Shown here one piece after another: positions 25,501-39,700 of a stretch of 64,000 nucleotides of DNA. Under the pieces are notes generated by a model. That model did no database searches and was not told the DNA's origin. It worked only from the letters and a program-made list of their open reading frames with translations. Numbering within the stretch: the first letter of the stretch is position 1; each line of letters opens with the position of its first letter. The DNA is from Cyclina sinensis (taxonomy: Eukaryota; Mollusca; Bivalvia; Venerida; Veneridae): positions 20,364,065-20,428,064 of the forward strand of contig JAAONU010000014.1 of NCBI GenBank assembly GCA_012932295.1. The letters run 5' to 3'. The position numbers were made by a program, and so were the translations under genes.

Positions 25501-28500
25501 GACGGACAATGGGCCATCACAAAAGCTCACATTGAGGACATTGTTCTCAGGTGAGCTAAAAATACGGGACACACTTTCTAATGCTAACATAGCATGAGAA
25601 AATTCCAAGTTTGTATTCTACAATTGATGACGGATATCAACTCACATTTAGATATATTTTAATCCTAAATATATACTGTTGTATTGCAGAAATTACATAA
25701 CATTGAGTTCTCATTTAAAAACTTCATATTTCAAACTTCTCTCTCTATATATATATATACAAAAAATTTCCTCTAAGAGTAAACAACGAAAAAGCCGTCT
25801 TTTTTATTCTCTATAAAAACTCATAATGCGGAATAAGAAGAAATTTCAGTTAAAGATATTTAAATACCTAATCATCCACGTTACAAAATATGATGTATGA
25901 CAATTTACCTGTGGTGCATTTGTCAGTATATATATAACCAGCCGCACAGCCTGTCTCACAGTTACCAGAAACGGCATCGCATGTTCCGGAAAAACAATTT
26001 CCACATATCTGTATACAGTTTTTATTCCAAAAGCCAGCTTTACATTCTGGAAACGAATTGTGCCAAAGCATTTTAATAATTATGTAATATAGCAAAAAAA
26101 TTGTGCATGTATTTGGTTTCAATTTGGCGCCCAATTATATCCATGATATGTGCTTTTACTCTGAAAAGGACCACTGTGTGCAGCGCACTACCTAACAATG
26201 GAATGCAGAATCTCTTATAGATAAAAAAGCTTTTTATACTAGTTCATATAGCAAGTGTCTATCTACTCCAGTATTACTTGTTCACGTATCACTCAAAATG
26301 TCCTTAAATAATTTACCTTTATGACAGATCTGTCCTTCCCAGCCGGCCTCGCATCCTTGAATACATGTACCATTTATGTGATCACAACTGGAAAATCCGC
26401 CGTCACAGTGTGTACTACAGTCCAAATTGCAGTTATGTCCGTACTTTCCAAAACGGCATTCTGTAACAGTTGTTTGCTTATATTTCAGCAGGTTACGAAA
26501 TTAAACGTCGCTGTCATTCGTGTCTTTGTTATATGTTTATCATGAATGTTTAAATCCCATCAACATTATTCTTATAATTTATATTTCATTTACAAATATT
26601 ATTATATTAAGAACGAGACTCTCTGAATCAGCGATGTCTCTAAACATGTTTTCTTGTAAAATTCTGTTGTTGTTTTGCATTGATGTTTTCGTTCCCGGTT
26701 TAAGGTAATGAAAGGTACTGAAGACTGTATGTAATATACCGTAACTTTGTTTTCTTGCGATTCATCGCACTTCTACAGAAAATAAATAGGCATATATCTA
26801 ATGTTGTTGTTTTTTATCAGAAGTGTTTGAACTGATTCCTGTCTAAACAAACAAACAATATACGAAAGGAATTAAACAAAAGTAAAAGTTACTTTTATCA
26901 CATTTGACACTAGTATAGCCAGGTTTGCACCCTTCTGGGCAGTACCCATCGGATTTGCGACATGGTTTTCCATCCAAACAGTTTCCGCTGCACAGAAAAC
27001 TGCAGCTTTTACCATAAGTATTGTTAGGACACTCTGAAAAGAAAAATTGTAAAATCTATCATATGAACACCAAATAACATATTTACCTGTCTAAGCTACG
27101 CTATGCAATGATGTTATCAAACAAATAGGCATCAGAAATGGCAGCACTATTACATGATTTAATTATGATACAGAACTCTGCAGATTTAGAACACAGTGGT
27201 GTCTGACTTACCACATGTTTCTGTCAAGCATGTTCACATGTATTTCATTATATATATTACATACTGTTTCGGTCCAATGCAAAAATGCCTTAAACTGTAT
27301 AACATCAGAAAATCCATTCATTGGCTCAGTGATCTTTAGCGTTGGTTTTCGATGCGGACGTGAGTCCGAATCTTGTTCTGGGTGGTCTTTTAAAAGATCA
27401 ATGCATCTTTCTGTCATGAATTTTCATGTTTGTGATTACGCCTTTGAAAATGTCATGGTGAAGACAAAGTTCAATCGTAAATCATTTCATTTTTTTACAA
27501 AATTTTGCAAATTTTATTTTTTAACAATGCTTTCTTCAATAATTAAATAAAAACGAGACTTTCACTATCGATTACTTCCAACCGTAGCTTAAAAATGAAG
27601 TTGTGCAAAAAAATTACTACAAAAATTACTTGCTCTATAATGGAAATGAGCTGAATACGCATTTGAACCCATGCTGAGATATACGAAAAGATTTATAAGA
27701 AGATCACCACAGTTTATCATACCCGTGTCACATAGCGGTGAATTAGTATAGCCGTCTGCGCAACCGAACGGACAGTATCCTGTTTCTACATCACATAGTA
27801 CAGAATCTTTGCACAGGCCGCAATGTTTAGCACAGTCTGAGCCCCACTCATTGTCTCCACATTCTTAAAAGTTATATTGGTTTGTTAGCTAGTAAATAAA
27901 GTGTTAACTTACTAGTCTCTATGCTGTGTGAAACTATCCACAAAATGAACTTATCATTTTTATATGAATACAATGTTTTAAGGTATTATATCGGTAATAA
28001 AAGTTCGATATATAGAACACATAGATAAGCTTATTAGAGTTCTTGTATGTATTTGTAAGAAAAAGTCAGCCCTCTGTAAAGAAAGCTTGATACGAAATCA
28101 GTTTAGATTCTACGAAAAAGTCCCATTGTCTAGTAATTTAAATCCTAATATTTTGTGTGTTTGCATATATCAGACAGAAGTTGGCAAAGTAGTTTTGATA
28201 TCAGAATTATTCAGATACATACTTTCCAAACAGTGTGCTTCCTTGTTCGTCCATCTGCCCTCACAACCGGAAACACAGTTGCCTGATATTTTGTCTTCTA
28301 AGGTTTTGCAATGGCATCGTTTAGAACAGTCATAGCCACATGTTCCAGATATACAATCTGTTATGAGAAAAATAAACTGCCTTAAACATTTTATATTGAA
28401 AAAATGCTTGCAAGAAGTAATTACACATCATGTAGAAAATACAATATTACATATCTGTATTTGAAAATTCAGATTTTTTCGAAGGAGATCTCATTAAGAA

Positions 28501-30689
28501 AATGTCATAGAACAAAATATAAACTTTTTAATATTGTTTACATATCAGCATTTATAATTATTACATATTATTCAATATGTATGTGTATCTAAATAAGCTT
28601 GGAATGTTACCCTCATCCATAAATTTCACAATGTATGAAGCTCACGTTATTACGAAACTTGTGCGTTCACAATGATACATTCCAAACATGGTGTAATGTA
28701 CAGTCTTTGTTTAAGTAAGTCTAAAAAGTATGATTTTTAATTGCCTTAAATAAATTTAAATGAGTATTCTTATAAATTGATAACTATCCCTACCGCCATA
28801 CACCTCCATTTCGCAAATTATTGTTTCGTATGTGCTCTGACGTGTTATGCCCATATACTGCCCTGTGACTTCAAGGGTGATATCAGTCGTTGGTATATTA
28901 TTTCCTTTATCATCATGTACAATTAAAGCCATGCTTTCCGCTGATGTGTTTGATATGTACAGTTTGTAATTGTTTATGTATCCTGAAGTCAAGTAAATGG
29001 CTTTGTTATTTCGACTGAAATGTATACATACGGAGTTATCTTTTCCTATTTTAATTATCTTACTGAATTGAACAGTTTCAGATATTCTAAAAATATGCAT
29101 TTGAAGAGTGTTACTTCGATCTACTGCGGAATGTATTGTTCAAAAGTCAGCGATAAGAAAATGATGAAATAGAAAAACAAGAGCACCGCTGGGCAAAGGT
29201 TTACATGCCAGAAGGAATTTTTTTTCTAAGTATGATGCATTTGTGATATATTAAATGCTGGAAAGCTTAGGCTTTGGAATTAAATGATTTGCTTTACATT
29301 TGCATTTTTTGTTTGTTTTGTTTTTGATAAATGATATTTTGATTTTGTAACATTTTATAATTTTAATTTTAGAGTTTTATAGATCTTTATCATACCTGAA
29401 TTTTAGGTTTTATAATTTGTATAAATGCCAGTCTTTCAAAAGGTATTATGTTCATTCTGTTATTCATGGTTATCAAGTTATAGTGCAAAAATATTGATTG
29501 TTTAGTTGATTGTCACCTTCACCTTTTATATACTTAGCCAGAACAGAGTAGATGTTATATAATCAATGATGGCAATCATCCTAAGAAGTTTGAAGTCTGT
29601 ATTGGAAGTTGTTACCAAGTTACACAGCAGAAATATTTTCATTGTGACCTTGACACAGGTATGACCTACTGATCCTAAGATGTGTGGGGCCAATTACTCA
29701 ATGTAATCAATCATCATATGAAGTTTGAAGACTGCATGACTAACAGTTATAAAGTTTTACGTCAGAAATAGTTTTCAGTACTTAGGTCACTGTGACCTTG
29801 ACCTTTGATTTACTGACCCAAAAATCCAAAAGGCTATTCACTCAATGTGTGCAACAATTATATGAATTTTGAAGTAATCTATAACAAATAGTTGTCGAGT
29901 TACAGAGTGTAAATGATTCTAAACATTTAGGTCACTATGACGTTGACCTTTGACATACTGACCCTAAAAAGTACAAAGATGATTAACTCAATGTGTGCAA
30001 TCATAATGTAAAATTAGAAGTCTCTATAACAAAGAATTGTCAAGTTACATGGCGGAAATGAAGTTATAGACTGTAGGCCAAACAGCTCTCAAGTTTTCCT
30101 CCGGAAACCAAATTCAAAACGGACGGACGGACGGACGCCCAGGACAATGACATAATATGCCCCCTTCGGGCATATAAAAAACGAGGGTAGGTAAAAAATA
30201 ATGTTTTATTTTTTTAAATCTGTAGTGAAATAACGTTAACAAGCTATGTCATCCTTCTTCGTAACAACATTCTTTAAAATACATAAACATGCGAATGGTA
30301 CGGCATTATTCAAAGTATTTTCTAAACGACGTTTCTTAACGATTTATTAACATACAATTATTTTGTTCACTGCTACTATTAGACCCTTCAAAATATTTTG
30401 TTAAATTTAGTTCGTAGACTTATTTAATTTAATTTCTTATACAAACTATACACACGATAGTCTTTGTACGTTAGCCGAACAAAGGTGATGTGGGAAATGT
30501 GGTCCAAATTTATGCTAATCCAGTCAACTTCTTCCGACGAAGTAATGAAGCAATTACTCCACGAGTCATTACGCACATCTCCATCCACTATCGTCGACGG
30601 TAGATAACGATTATTATATACTGAGCTGCTTGTCACTTGTTTCTTAAACGCTATGTTTCTACCTTTTTACCAAATAAATAAATAAATAA

Positions 30690-30772
<83 letters not shown>

Positions 30773-33700
30773 AGCAGATATTATGAAAAAAATCAAGCTG
30801 ATGAAGGATGATAACAAAAAAAAAATTGATTATGATCTGTAATAATGAAATGATAATTTCAGGATGAAAATATATGTAATTTTCAGGAAAAGAAGGAACG
30901 TAAAAAAATCTATATATGCAATGACAACTTTCATAATTATGTAGAGATACATAATATTATTTCTAAAATAGATAAACTACAGTTAATTGCCTGTATTTAA
31001 ATTTCCTGGATACATATACAATATAAAACAAATGTCTTAATTATGTATTCTAAAGATCAGTATACATCAAAATACATACTTATAACAAAATTTATACTTG
31101 TATCATACCTCCGCTTACTCTGACATCACATAAGACAAGCTGTGTTTTTGTTGATGCAAGCTGAATTCTAACTTGATTTCCTATTAGAGGTTTGTCACAT
31201 GTCACATATATTTTTTTGTCCGTCGGTGTAAAATTTCTATATTTGTAACAAAGCTGAGGATAAGGCGGATAGTAATTTCTATCTCCTGATTTGTCCTCGG
31301 GGACATACTCAACAGTAACGTTAAATCCATTGAAATATTCTGAAAGAAATAAGCAAGCATAGTTATGTCTGACACAATTTTATTGCGTTTTCTACAACAA
31401 TCTATCATACTGAAGAACCGATTGAATTATTTTCATACTATAAACTGTGTATCAATGAATTATGTCTGAATGTAATCAAATGATTCAACAAATTTTAACT
31501 GAAAAACGTCCGCTATCTTTTGTGATTTTGGTCAACGAATACTAGTTATTCAATGTGGCACAAACCATATTTCTGTGTTATGATAGAGCTACTAAATTCT
31601 CTACATAGTATGACGTGTTTTTTTCTTGTATTTCTGAAACTGCCTTGCAGTTAAGGAATGGCAACTCAACGCTTCCATAGGTGTGAGGTTGGTGTACCCT
31701 AGAACCTGAATTAAGCCACCTCAGTGGCAAATGTTTTTCTTTTGACCGTTCCAATGCGGTAACTCCTCGGGTTCTCATTTTCGTTAATTGTTTGTGTTGT
31801 CGTCTTAAATTGATCTATTTATGAATTTGTGCTGTCTTTCCTCTCTACTTTTTGGGTGTGTAGGGAGGCTTTGATTTTTGACTGTGTTTTTTCAGATATG
31901 CCTTTTCCCTTTTTTTTCCAACGTGAAGAGTACTAAGTTTCATTTATTTGGTGTAGGTTACAGGCACTCTGTGTTCAGGCGGCGGGCGCGTTTTTTTTTC
32001 TCACTTGGTCCGTTTTTTTTACTGTTGTTATTGTTTTATCTCTTTAAAATACAAGTACTCTACTGTGATTTAGACTTACTATCTTCCGTACTACAGCGCG
32101 ATTAGCTCAAAATGCACGTGGCTTTGCATTCACAATAACCGCCCTACAGCTTTTTTTATAATAAACACAATTTTTAGAGCGCGTAATAAAGTATTGGGTA
32201 CTTACCACTCACGTCCCACTCTACTATTATATTTGTGATTATAACATTTATAAATCTCTGGTGCGCTAATATATTCTAATCTGATCCCCAATATTTGTTT
32301 TAATCGAAATAACGTTTAAAACGTATCTGCTTTCAGGACTTCACAACCAGAACACTTATACTGCAAATGTTTGTTAAAGCCCCTTATGTTTGTAAAGATA
32401 CCTGTGTGAATACTGATATTTTGAATCTAAAAAAAAAACAAAAAAAAAAAAAAAAAAAAGGTTGATTAGGAGTTTAAAAAACTCTTCCGATATTGTGTAT
32501 ACACAACGTGCAAACGTCAGCTAAAATTATTTTCTCCTTAGCTGACTCATTTTAAGTCAGTGAAAAAAAATGTTAGAGAATACCTGCAGTTAGTGTGATC
32601 AGTCAGTTCAACACGTACTATTTGTTTCTATTTATTGTCCCCAGAACATAAAGTAAGCTTAACACATTTTTACAGGCAACGTTTTTAATCAGCTGTAAAT
32701 AATACCGATAGATAATCAAAGCGCTTATAGCAGCGAAGGTGTTTGCTTTAGCATTTTTCATTAGTCTTTTTTGCAAAGATGATTCGGGAAACATTTTTAA
32801 CTGATGTCAGCTGTTACATTAACAAAAACAAAAATCTGGTCGTGGTATAAAATTCATTTGTTTGTTCCTTCCTTCATTCGCTCGTTCATTCGTTCGTTCC
32901 TTCCTTCATTTATTCATTCATTCATTCATTTGTTCGTTCTTTCGTTCGTTCATTCATTCACCCATCCGTTCGTTCTTCTTTCTTTTTTTCTTTTGTTTGT
33001 TTATGTTTTAGCTCTCCTTCACCTTTAATTGATATAATGTATACTCTATGATTATTATTTTTTTTTTTTTTTACAGATGAGGTTATTGGAGTATATAAGA
33101 AAAAAATGTCATTATTCATAAATATAGACTGGTCTCTCTTATGTACACTTAAGTAAACCAGTTTATTTTTTAGGTGGATGGTGTTGTCTTCACGCGCGAA
33201 ATGGCTTTTTTTTAAGAACAAAAAGAAAGCAGAATTGAAAAATCAAAATGTTATTATTTTTCTTATAAACTGTTATAAGTCAATGATAATAGTTTTACCA
33301 CTATCACTAGTTACACGTTGTGTTTGAGCAGACCGTTTTTCAATTCGAAGTTTCTGATCACGCTTCATCATGATTATGCATCCGTCTTTATCAAAAACAA
33401 TTGTAAAACGCATATCAGGATTAGTCACAGTCAGAAGACACAGCTCCCCCCCCCCCACACACACCAGTCAAAATAGGTAAAAATGAGAGCATGAATTGAT
33501 ATATTGATTGATGAAAAAAACACCACAAACAATTGACGAAAATGAGAACCCGCCTTGATTATACTTCCGTCTTTATCAAAATCAATTGTAAAACGCATAT
33601 CAGGATTAGTCACAGTCAGAATAAACAGCTCCCCTCCACCCCCCCCCCCCCCCCCCCCTCCCCACACACACACACACCAGTCAAAATAGCTAAAAATGAG

Positions 33701-36700
33701 AGCATACATTGATATATCGATTGACGAAAAAACACCACAAACAATTGACGAAAATGAGAACTCGCCTTGAAACGACCATTGGCAAATCATTTGCCACTGG
33801 GGGTTTTAACCAGGATTTAGGGAGCACCAACCTCACACTTGCCCCTAGAAAACCTACGTCACAAAATAAGAATATCATTTAATCTCGTAGTGTATTTCCG
33901 TAACAATGGCACCGGCCATCAAACGAGTTAAAACTACATTCAAATTTAAATAAACAGTAAATTAATACAATATTATTTTGCAGGTTGAAGATTTAGAATG
34001 TGAAATTTCAACACAAAGTCTGTAAACTGCGATTTATGTAATTTTGCCTCATGAGTTTTACAATTCAATTTTGTCCTATGTGTATAGTACTTGACTAAAG
34101 CAAATAGTGTTTTAAATGGCTGTACTTCATATGGGTATGGAAGACGTCTTACTCATATGAGCGGGCCATTTCCGATGCAACATGAATATTAAACTACTAT
34201 AAATCGGCTTCGTAGTAAATGTTTGATGATTAGTGAAAGAATTGACAGACGGACAGTGTATAACTAGTATATACTGATGATTTTCCAGACATATATGCAC
34301 AACTTGTTTAACCAATGCCGAAAAATTGAATAAAAGCGTAGCATAGATTAACAACATAATATTCTTTTACATAATAATTATAGTGTTAATCAACGTGCAT
34401 GCCGAATAACTTTTCACTGATATTTAGGATACGTTCTGTGCTTTAAACTTTTGTTGAAAAGCAGATTTTAAAATCTACATATCCATAAAACCGACTTAAT
34501 TTTTGGCGCGTGAACGGCATATTTAAAGTTATTAACATGAAGCCCGCTGTATAAAGTCCGTATGAACAGTAGAAACAATTTTGCATTTTCATTGTTTTCA
34601 TAGAAATCCCTACCCTTGTTCCGTACTCCTGCTGCATGCCGAAAAAGTCCACCACATAATTATATAGCCTTAATCAGATTCAACAGCTTCTGGCTACTGC
34701 AACAATTTACGATAGGTGTAAGCAATTATGTTCGTGGATAGTGTACAACTGGCAATAATGGACAACAGGTAGTAAGTCACATGCCACATGGCCAAATTTA
34801 TTATATGCTATTATTTTTGTTTGTCTGTGTCAGTCTTATTTTTGTTACTGTTTGTCTTCCGCTAATGTCGGAAATATTTATATTCACTTTTGTTCTATTG
34901 ACAATAATATTTCATAGTTATTTCAGTGTTTGTCTTCCGCTAATGTCGGAAATATTTATATACACTTTTGTTCTGACAAAAAATATTTCATAGTTATTAC
35001 GTCTTTCGTTCTCATTTTCTACTTAATTGCTAATATTCACTACGTATGCGCACTTAGAAGGAGATTTTGATGTTGGTAGCCATGATTTTGTCATTTGTTA
35101 AAATTATCTTAGTTGCGAATAATTTGTGTATTTTCAGACCCGTTTCCAAGACATCAATTACACAACTCACAGCACAGCCAACTGAGATCACAAGAGTACT
35201 TTTGGACTGCAACACACCGAGATACACTGCACCCTTAAAGCGTCGGTATAGTTCTCTTCTTTCATAAAATCGTCCTATTATGTCACCGTCCCGAAAAAAT
35301 GTCAAGTTAGGTCTAAGTTAAAACAACATTTTCTTCGAAAGTTCATTGCAGAAGTGTTTCATATACGAGACTAGTTTTGGTCCTGTGATAGATTTGTTCT
35401 TTAAAGCTCAATTTACTTATAGTTGAAAATGTCGTGTATCTTATTCCTTGTTATAAAAAAATCAAATAAATTGGAGGGAAGTGTAATTCTGCTATTTTTT
35501 TGTAAAGATCTATTATTCGGTTAGTACGTATCTGTATTTTTAACAGTGATTGATTTTTATTGTAAGTATATAAAGAAACAGCTTACGCAGTTGCCTATCT
35601 CTAGTGAGTAATTCCACGCTCGTGATTGTTTCATTGTGCGGAAGCCAAAGACGCCACCACGGGCTTCTCGTTCTGCTAGCTGTTGATACATTATGGTCAC
35701 TACATGTGCCCAAATTGCCATCATTCTCCCTATCTGACCAACGCTGTCCAACGTTGTCTAGATGTTGCGACATTTCGCCTTCAGCTAAATCTCCTTGAAC
35801 GCGTATAGGAATTTTTTTTAATTAGTGAAATGAATGGTGTAAAGTTGAATTCCTAGGTAAAAATATTTTCACAATACAGAGATAAACTTAACTAAAGTGT
35901 TTAAGAGAGGTACCATTGCTCAAAAAGATCTCGAAATAAAAACAAATTGACGAGGTATAATCTAAATAACGTTCCTCAAACTACACTCTGAACTATATAG
36001 ATGCAAAATATTCATTTTTGTAAAAGATAGTTTCGTCAATATTCGAACTTAAAAGGTAAAGTGAACGAGATATTTCAAAATAAACAGCATATTTGTTTAG
36101 CATGTGGAATTTTCTCTGTGGCTTGTTTGCTCGTTTGGCCAACAATTATTAGAAAATTGAATTTTCCTAACTCAGAAAAGACGCTGTGATTTGATATTGT
36201 AATACGCAACAAATTTCTCATTTGCCTTTGTATTGCTTTTATTTGTATATATTTAGCTTTTACGTTGTATTCATAAACATGTTTGATATTCTTCAGAAGA
36301 AAAAAGTAAAGTTCTATTTTGGTGGTTATTTCATCTTTTGGCGAGTTCTGGTCCGAAATCCCGAGTAATTTACTGAAATATTAAAGTACGGAAGAAAAGC
36401 ATGTGTATTAGACATTTTATACTCACAAATACATTCATAAAAATGGAAAATATAAGTAATGAAAAACTAAATTACTAAACAATCAATCATTTAAGTTGCA
36501 GTTATAAAAAAAATGGAGCGAAGCATGTTATTTAAGAAACAACTAAATAATTTTATACTTTCGATAATACTAACTATACTGGCATCCAGGCCCGAACCAT
36601 TTCTTGGCGCAGCCATATTGACAGTCTCCGGTAACTTTATCGCAAGCTTTTCCATACTTGCAATGGCACATGAACTCACAGTTTGGACCGAACGTGTTAA

Positions 36701-39700
36701 CACCTCCTGAATTCCATTCGCATTTTGCATCTGATGGAAAGGAGAAAGATAAAGTGAATTCATTAAATTAAAATATGGTTAAAACAGGACCAATCTCATA
36801 TGTGCCCGTTCTCTAAATTTTCTGTTTTAAAATTTCAACTGAAGGTATGCTTCTAAATTCACTCGGAACTTCTGCTAAAACTTGTGAATTCGGGATCAGA
36901 GCTGAACCGATATTTCACTTCGATCGTTGTAGCGTCTCATTGACAGCCGATCTCAGGTAAATGTGAAGTTTATTGGTTTTTGATCTTGCTTTCGTTATGT
37001 ATCGGTCTTGGTGCTGTATTGAAATTATCGATATAAGAGCTAAATAGAGATTTTCATAAGCTCGAATTCCGATTTGCCTGTTTCACAGAAAACAAGTCTA
37101 TCTATGTGGTTTGTGACGCATCTTTATATTGATTTCGATTAGTCATTTTGATTGTTTGAGAACCAGAAAGCTATTAAATTGAAATACTGTCTAAGGAAAG
37201 TTGACCAAAGAGCTTATTTGCATTTTATTATCAGGTTGCTGACTTTCTATCTTGTCGAAATTAAATTAGACCAGAAGTCTAGAAACTGGCTTTGTACAAA
37301 CATTTCGTGAAGTTGGAGGCACGGCAACCTATCGGCCTTACCGTAGCAGTTTAGTGACCTAGCGGCCTAACTTTAAAATACTTGCGGTCTAGCGGCTTAA
37401 ATATATTTCATAAGTATATATTCATAAATTTATATTATATATATTCATATTAAAACGCAACGTTTTGGACAACATTTCGAAAATTAAAAAAAAATGTAAG
37501 GCTTCTATGAACTTAAACAAGGTTGCTGGTTTATGATAAATTACTGTGTGTATCACAGTAAAACACTGATTAAAAAAAGGATGTTTGCAAAGAAGTGATT
37601 TTGTTCTGAAATTTAATATTTGCTATCTTAAGGCTGCTACCGGGATGATCCAAAATTACGTAGACTTTCGGTGTGGCTTAAACAGAGGTGGTTAACATTT
37701 ATTTATTAATTCATATACTGAAATAAATCGGAACATCTAATAAATCAGGTTAGTTAAACAAATAATATATTTGGGAAATAACGCAAGCTCGCCGGGCAGT
37801 TTTATAACCATAGTAACGCGTATGCGGCGCACGCCGTTTTCGTGATACATGTTTAGTTATATAATTGTGTCTTAATAAAATGAAATACACATGTGTGAAA
37901 AGCGCCAAATTTACGGACGTCACAGTTCGGTTTGTAGATGACGTTATGTGAAAGTTTGACTTCATTTTAACGTTGCGATTTAACATCAACATTCATAATG
38001 CGGCGAAAATGAAAACTTACGATTATCGTAAATCAAAATCTTAAGATAAATCGTAAGAGTTTTTGTGAAAAGGTCTGCAGAACCATAATTATCATGTGAC
38101 ACCGAAAGTTGATACAGAGAACCTTACGTCTCTTAAGTAGAACACAGAAAGGATAATGCAAATATTTTCTTTTTTTTTCAGGATCATGTTCAAACTGCAT
38201 TTATTCTTGGTGGGATAAAAAACTAACGGTGTCAACATGAATTCCGAGTAATAAAGATGTAGTATCATAACACGTTATATATCTTTTTTTTTCCTTTAAG
38301 ATGCGGTTGAATTGAAATGTTCTTATTTAGGATGATAAAATTATGATACTTACTTGGTGTTTAAAATTATGAGAGAGACAGAAAGAGACTGATAAGGGAA
38401 TCGACTGGCAATGGCCTTTTCAGGTTCAATACTCATCAAAAGACTGGAAATGGTGAGAAAATAACGGTAACCCTGACCAGGTATACACAGGTATATATTT
38501 ATGTTGCTTAGTCGCATAGATAGTACATTGTTTTAAAGAACAGTATTTTTCTTTCAGTGTGCGAAAATGCCACCCAAAAGTCTTGTGTATTATCGTCTAC
38601 ACCAGAATTTGGCATTTTGATATGCTCGTATACTCTTTTTAGAGTCCCTTTATGATTTGTATTAATCTATAAAGCAGAAGCGCGCAAGCTTCAATGTCAG
38701 TATTTCGTATGTCATGACGTCACTTTGACTTTAACGCAAAGGTGTTCCTGCAATACATTAAATGGCGCAAAACAACATTAAACTAAAACTTTCATTTAAG
38801 GTTGTCTTTTGTGTCTTCTGTCAAAATATCGTATAAAATAAATTTTATTAATATGTGCTCCAAGACAACTAATACTTGCTTGTTCTTATAAAAATCTGTT
38901 TAGGCAAGTGTGAGGTTGTTGCATCCTAGAATCTGGAATCAAACCCCCGGTGGCACTGTTTTGCCACAGACTGTTCCAAGGCGGTAACCCCACGGGTTCT
39001 CATTTTCTTTAATTGTTTGTCCCCCCCCCTTTTTATAAATTGACCTAGATCTATATAGATAAATTTTGAAATCTTTTCCTCTACTTTTTGACTGTTTAGG
39101 GAGGCTGTTAACCTTTTTTTTTCCTAATACGCGATTTTCACTTCTTTATGTCGTTTGTTTGAGCCGTATTCAGAAACACTCTATTCATTGTGCTACACAT
39201 GGTAAAGTAAAGGCCGTTTGGGCCCTAGCTGCCTACAGATAGCAAATACATATTACATATGACAAAATTTATTTTCCTTAAAATCATCCTTAAGTTTTTA
39301 AATTTGGAAAAATACATCCAAGCCCCTTTTGTTTAGATTTTTTGTTAGAACTGGTTTCAGAAATATTAGTTTCACTAAAATAAATTATATATATATCTAA
39401 GGCTGCAGGCGACTGGGCCGCTGACGGCTGACATACAACTTACACTATTTTCTTACTTCTCTTTTTTATATTCGAAAAAAGTTCACCCCAAGCCCCAATT
39501 TCTTTATGTTTTATGTTTAAAATGAAGTCCGAAATCTTATTTTCCATGTAATTCACAAAGTTTATCTTAGGTCTATAGACCGATACGTTTAGACCGCAAG
39601 GTTGCGAGACGAACTGTCCTTTAAGGTTAGGCCGTTAGGCTGCTGTGCTTCCGGGCAGCCCACTTGATGAACATTCGTATTAACCTATCTTTATCTCACG

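Noticed and set aside
23583..25560. CRISPR-like array because of regular spacing
   Set aside because: The repeats are ~163-bp contiguous tandem units without short constant repeats and unique spacers; the genome is eukaryotic.
32804..33028. 74-codon ORF rich in Phe, Ser, His
   Set aside because: It is a translation of the TTCA/TTCG tetranucleotide array.
33431..33790. 119-codon ORF with a glycine run
   Set aside because: It is produced by the poly-C tract and duplicated repeat unit; no domain.
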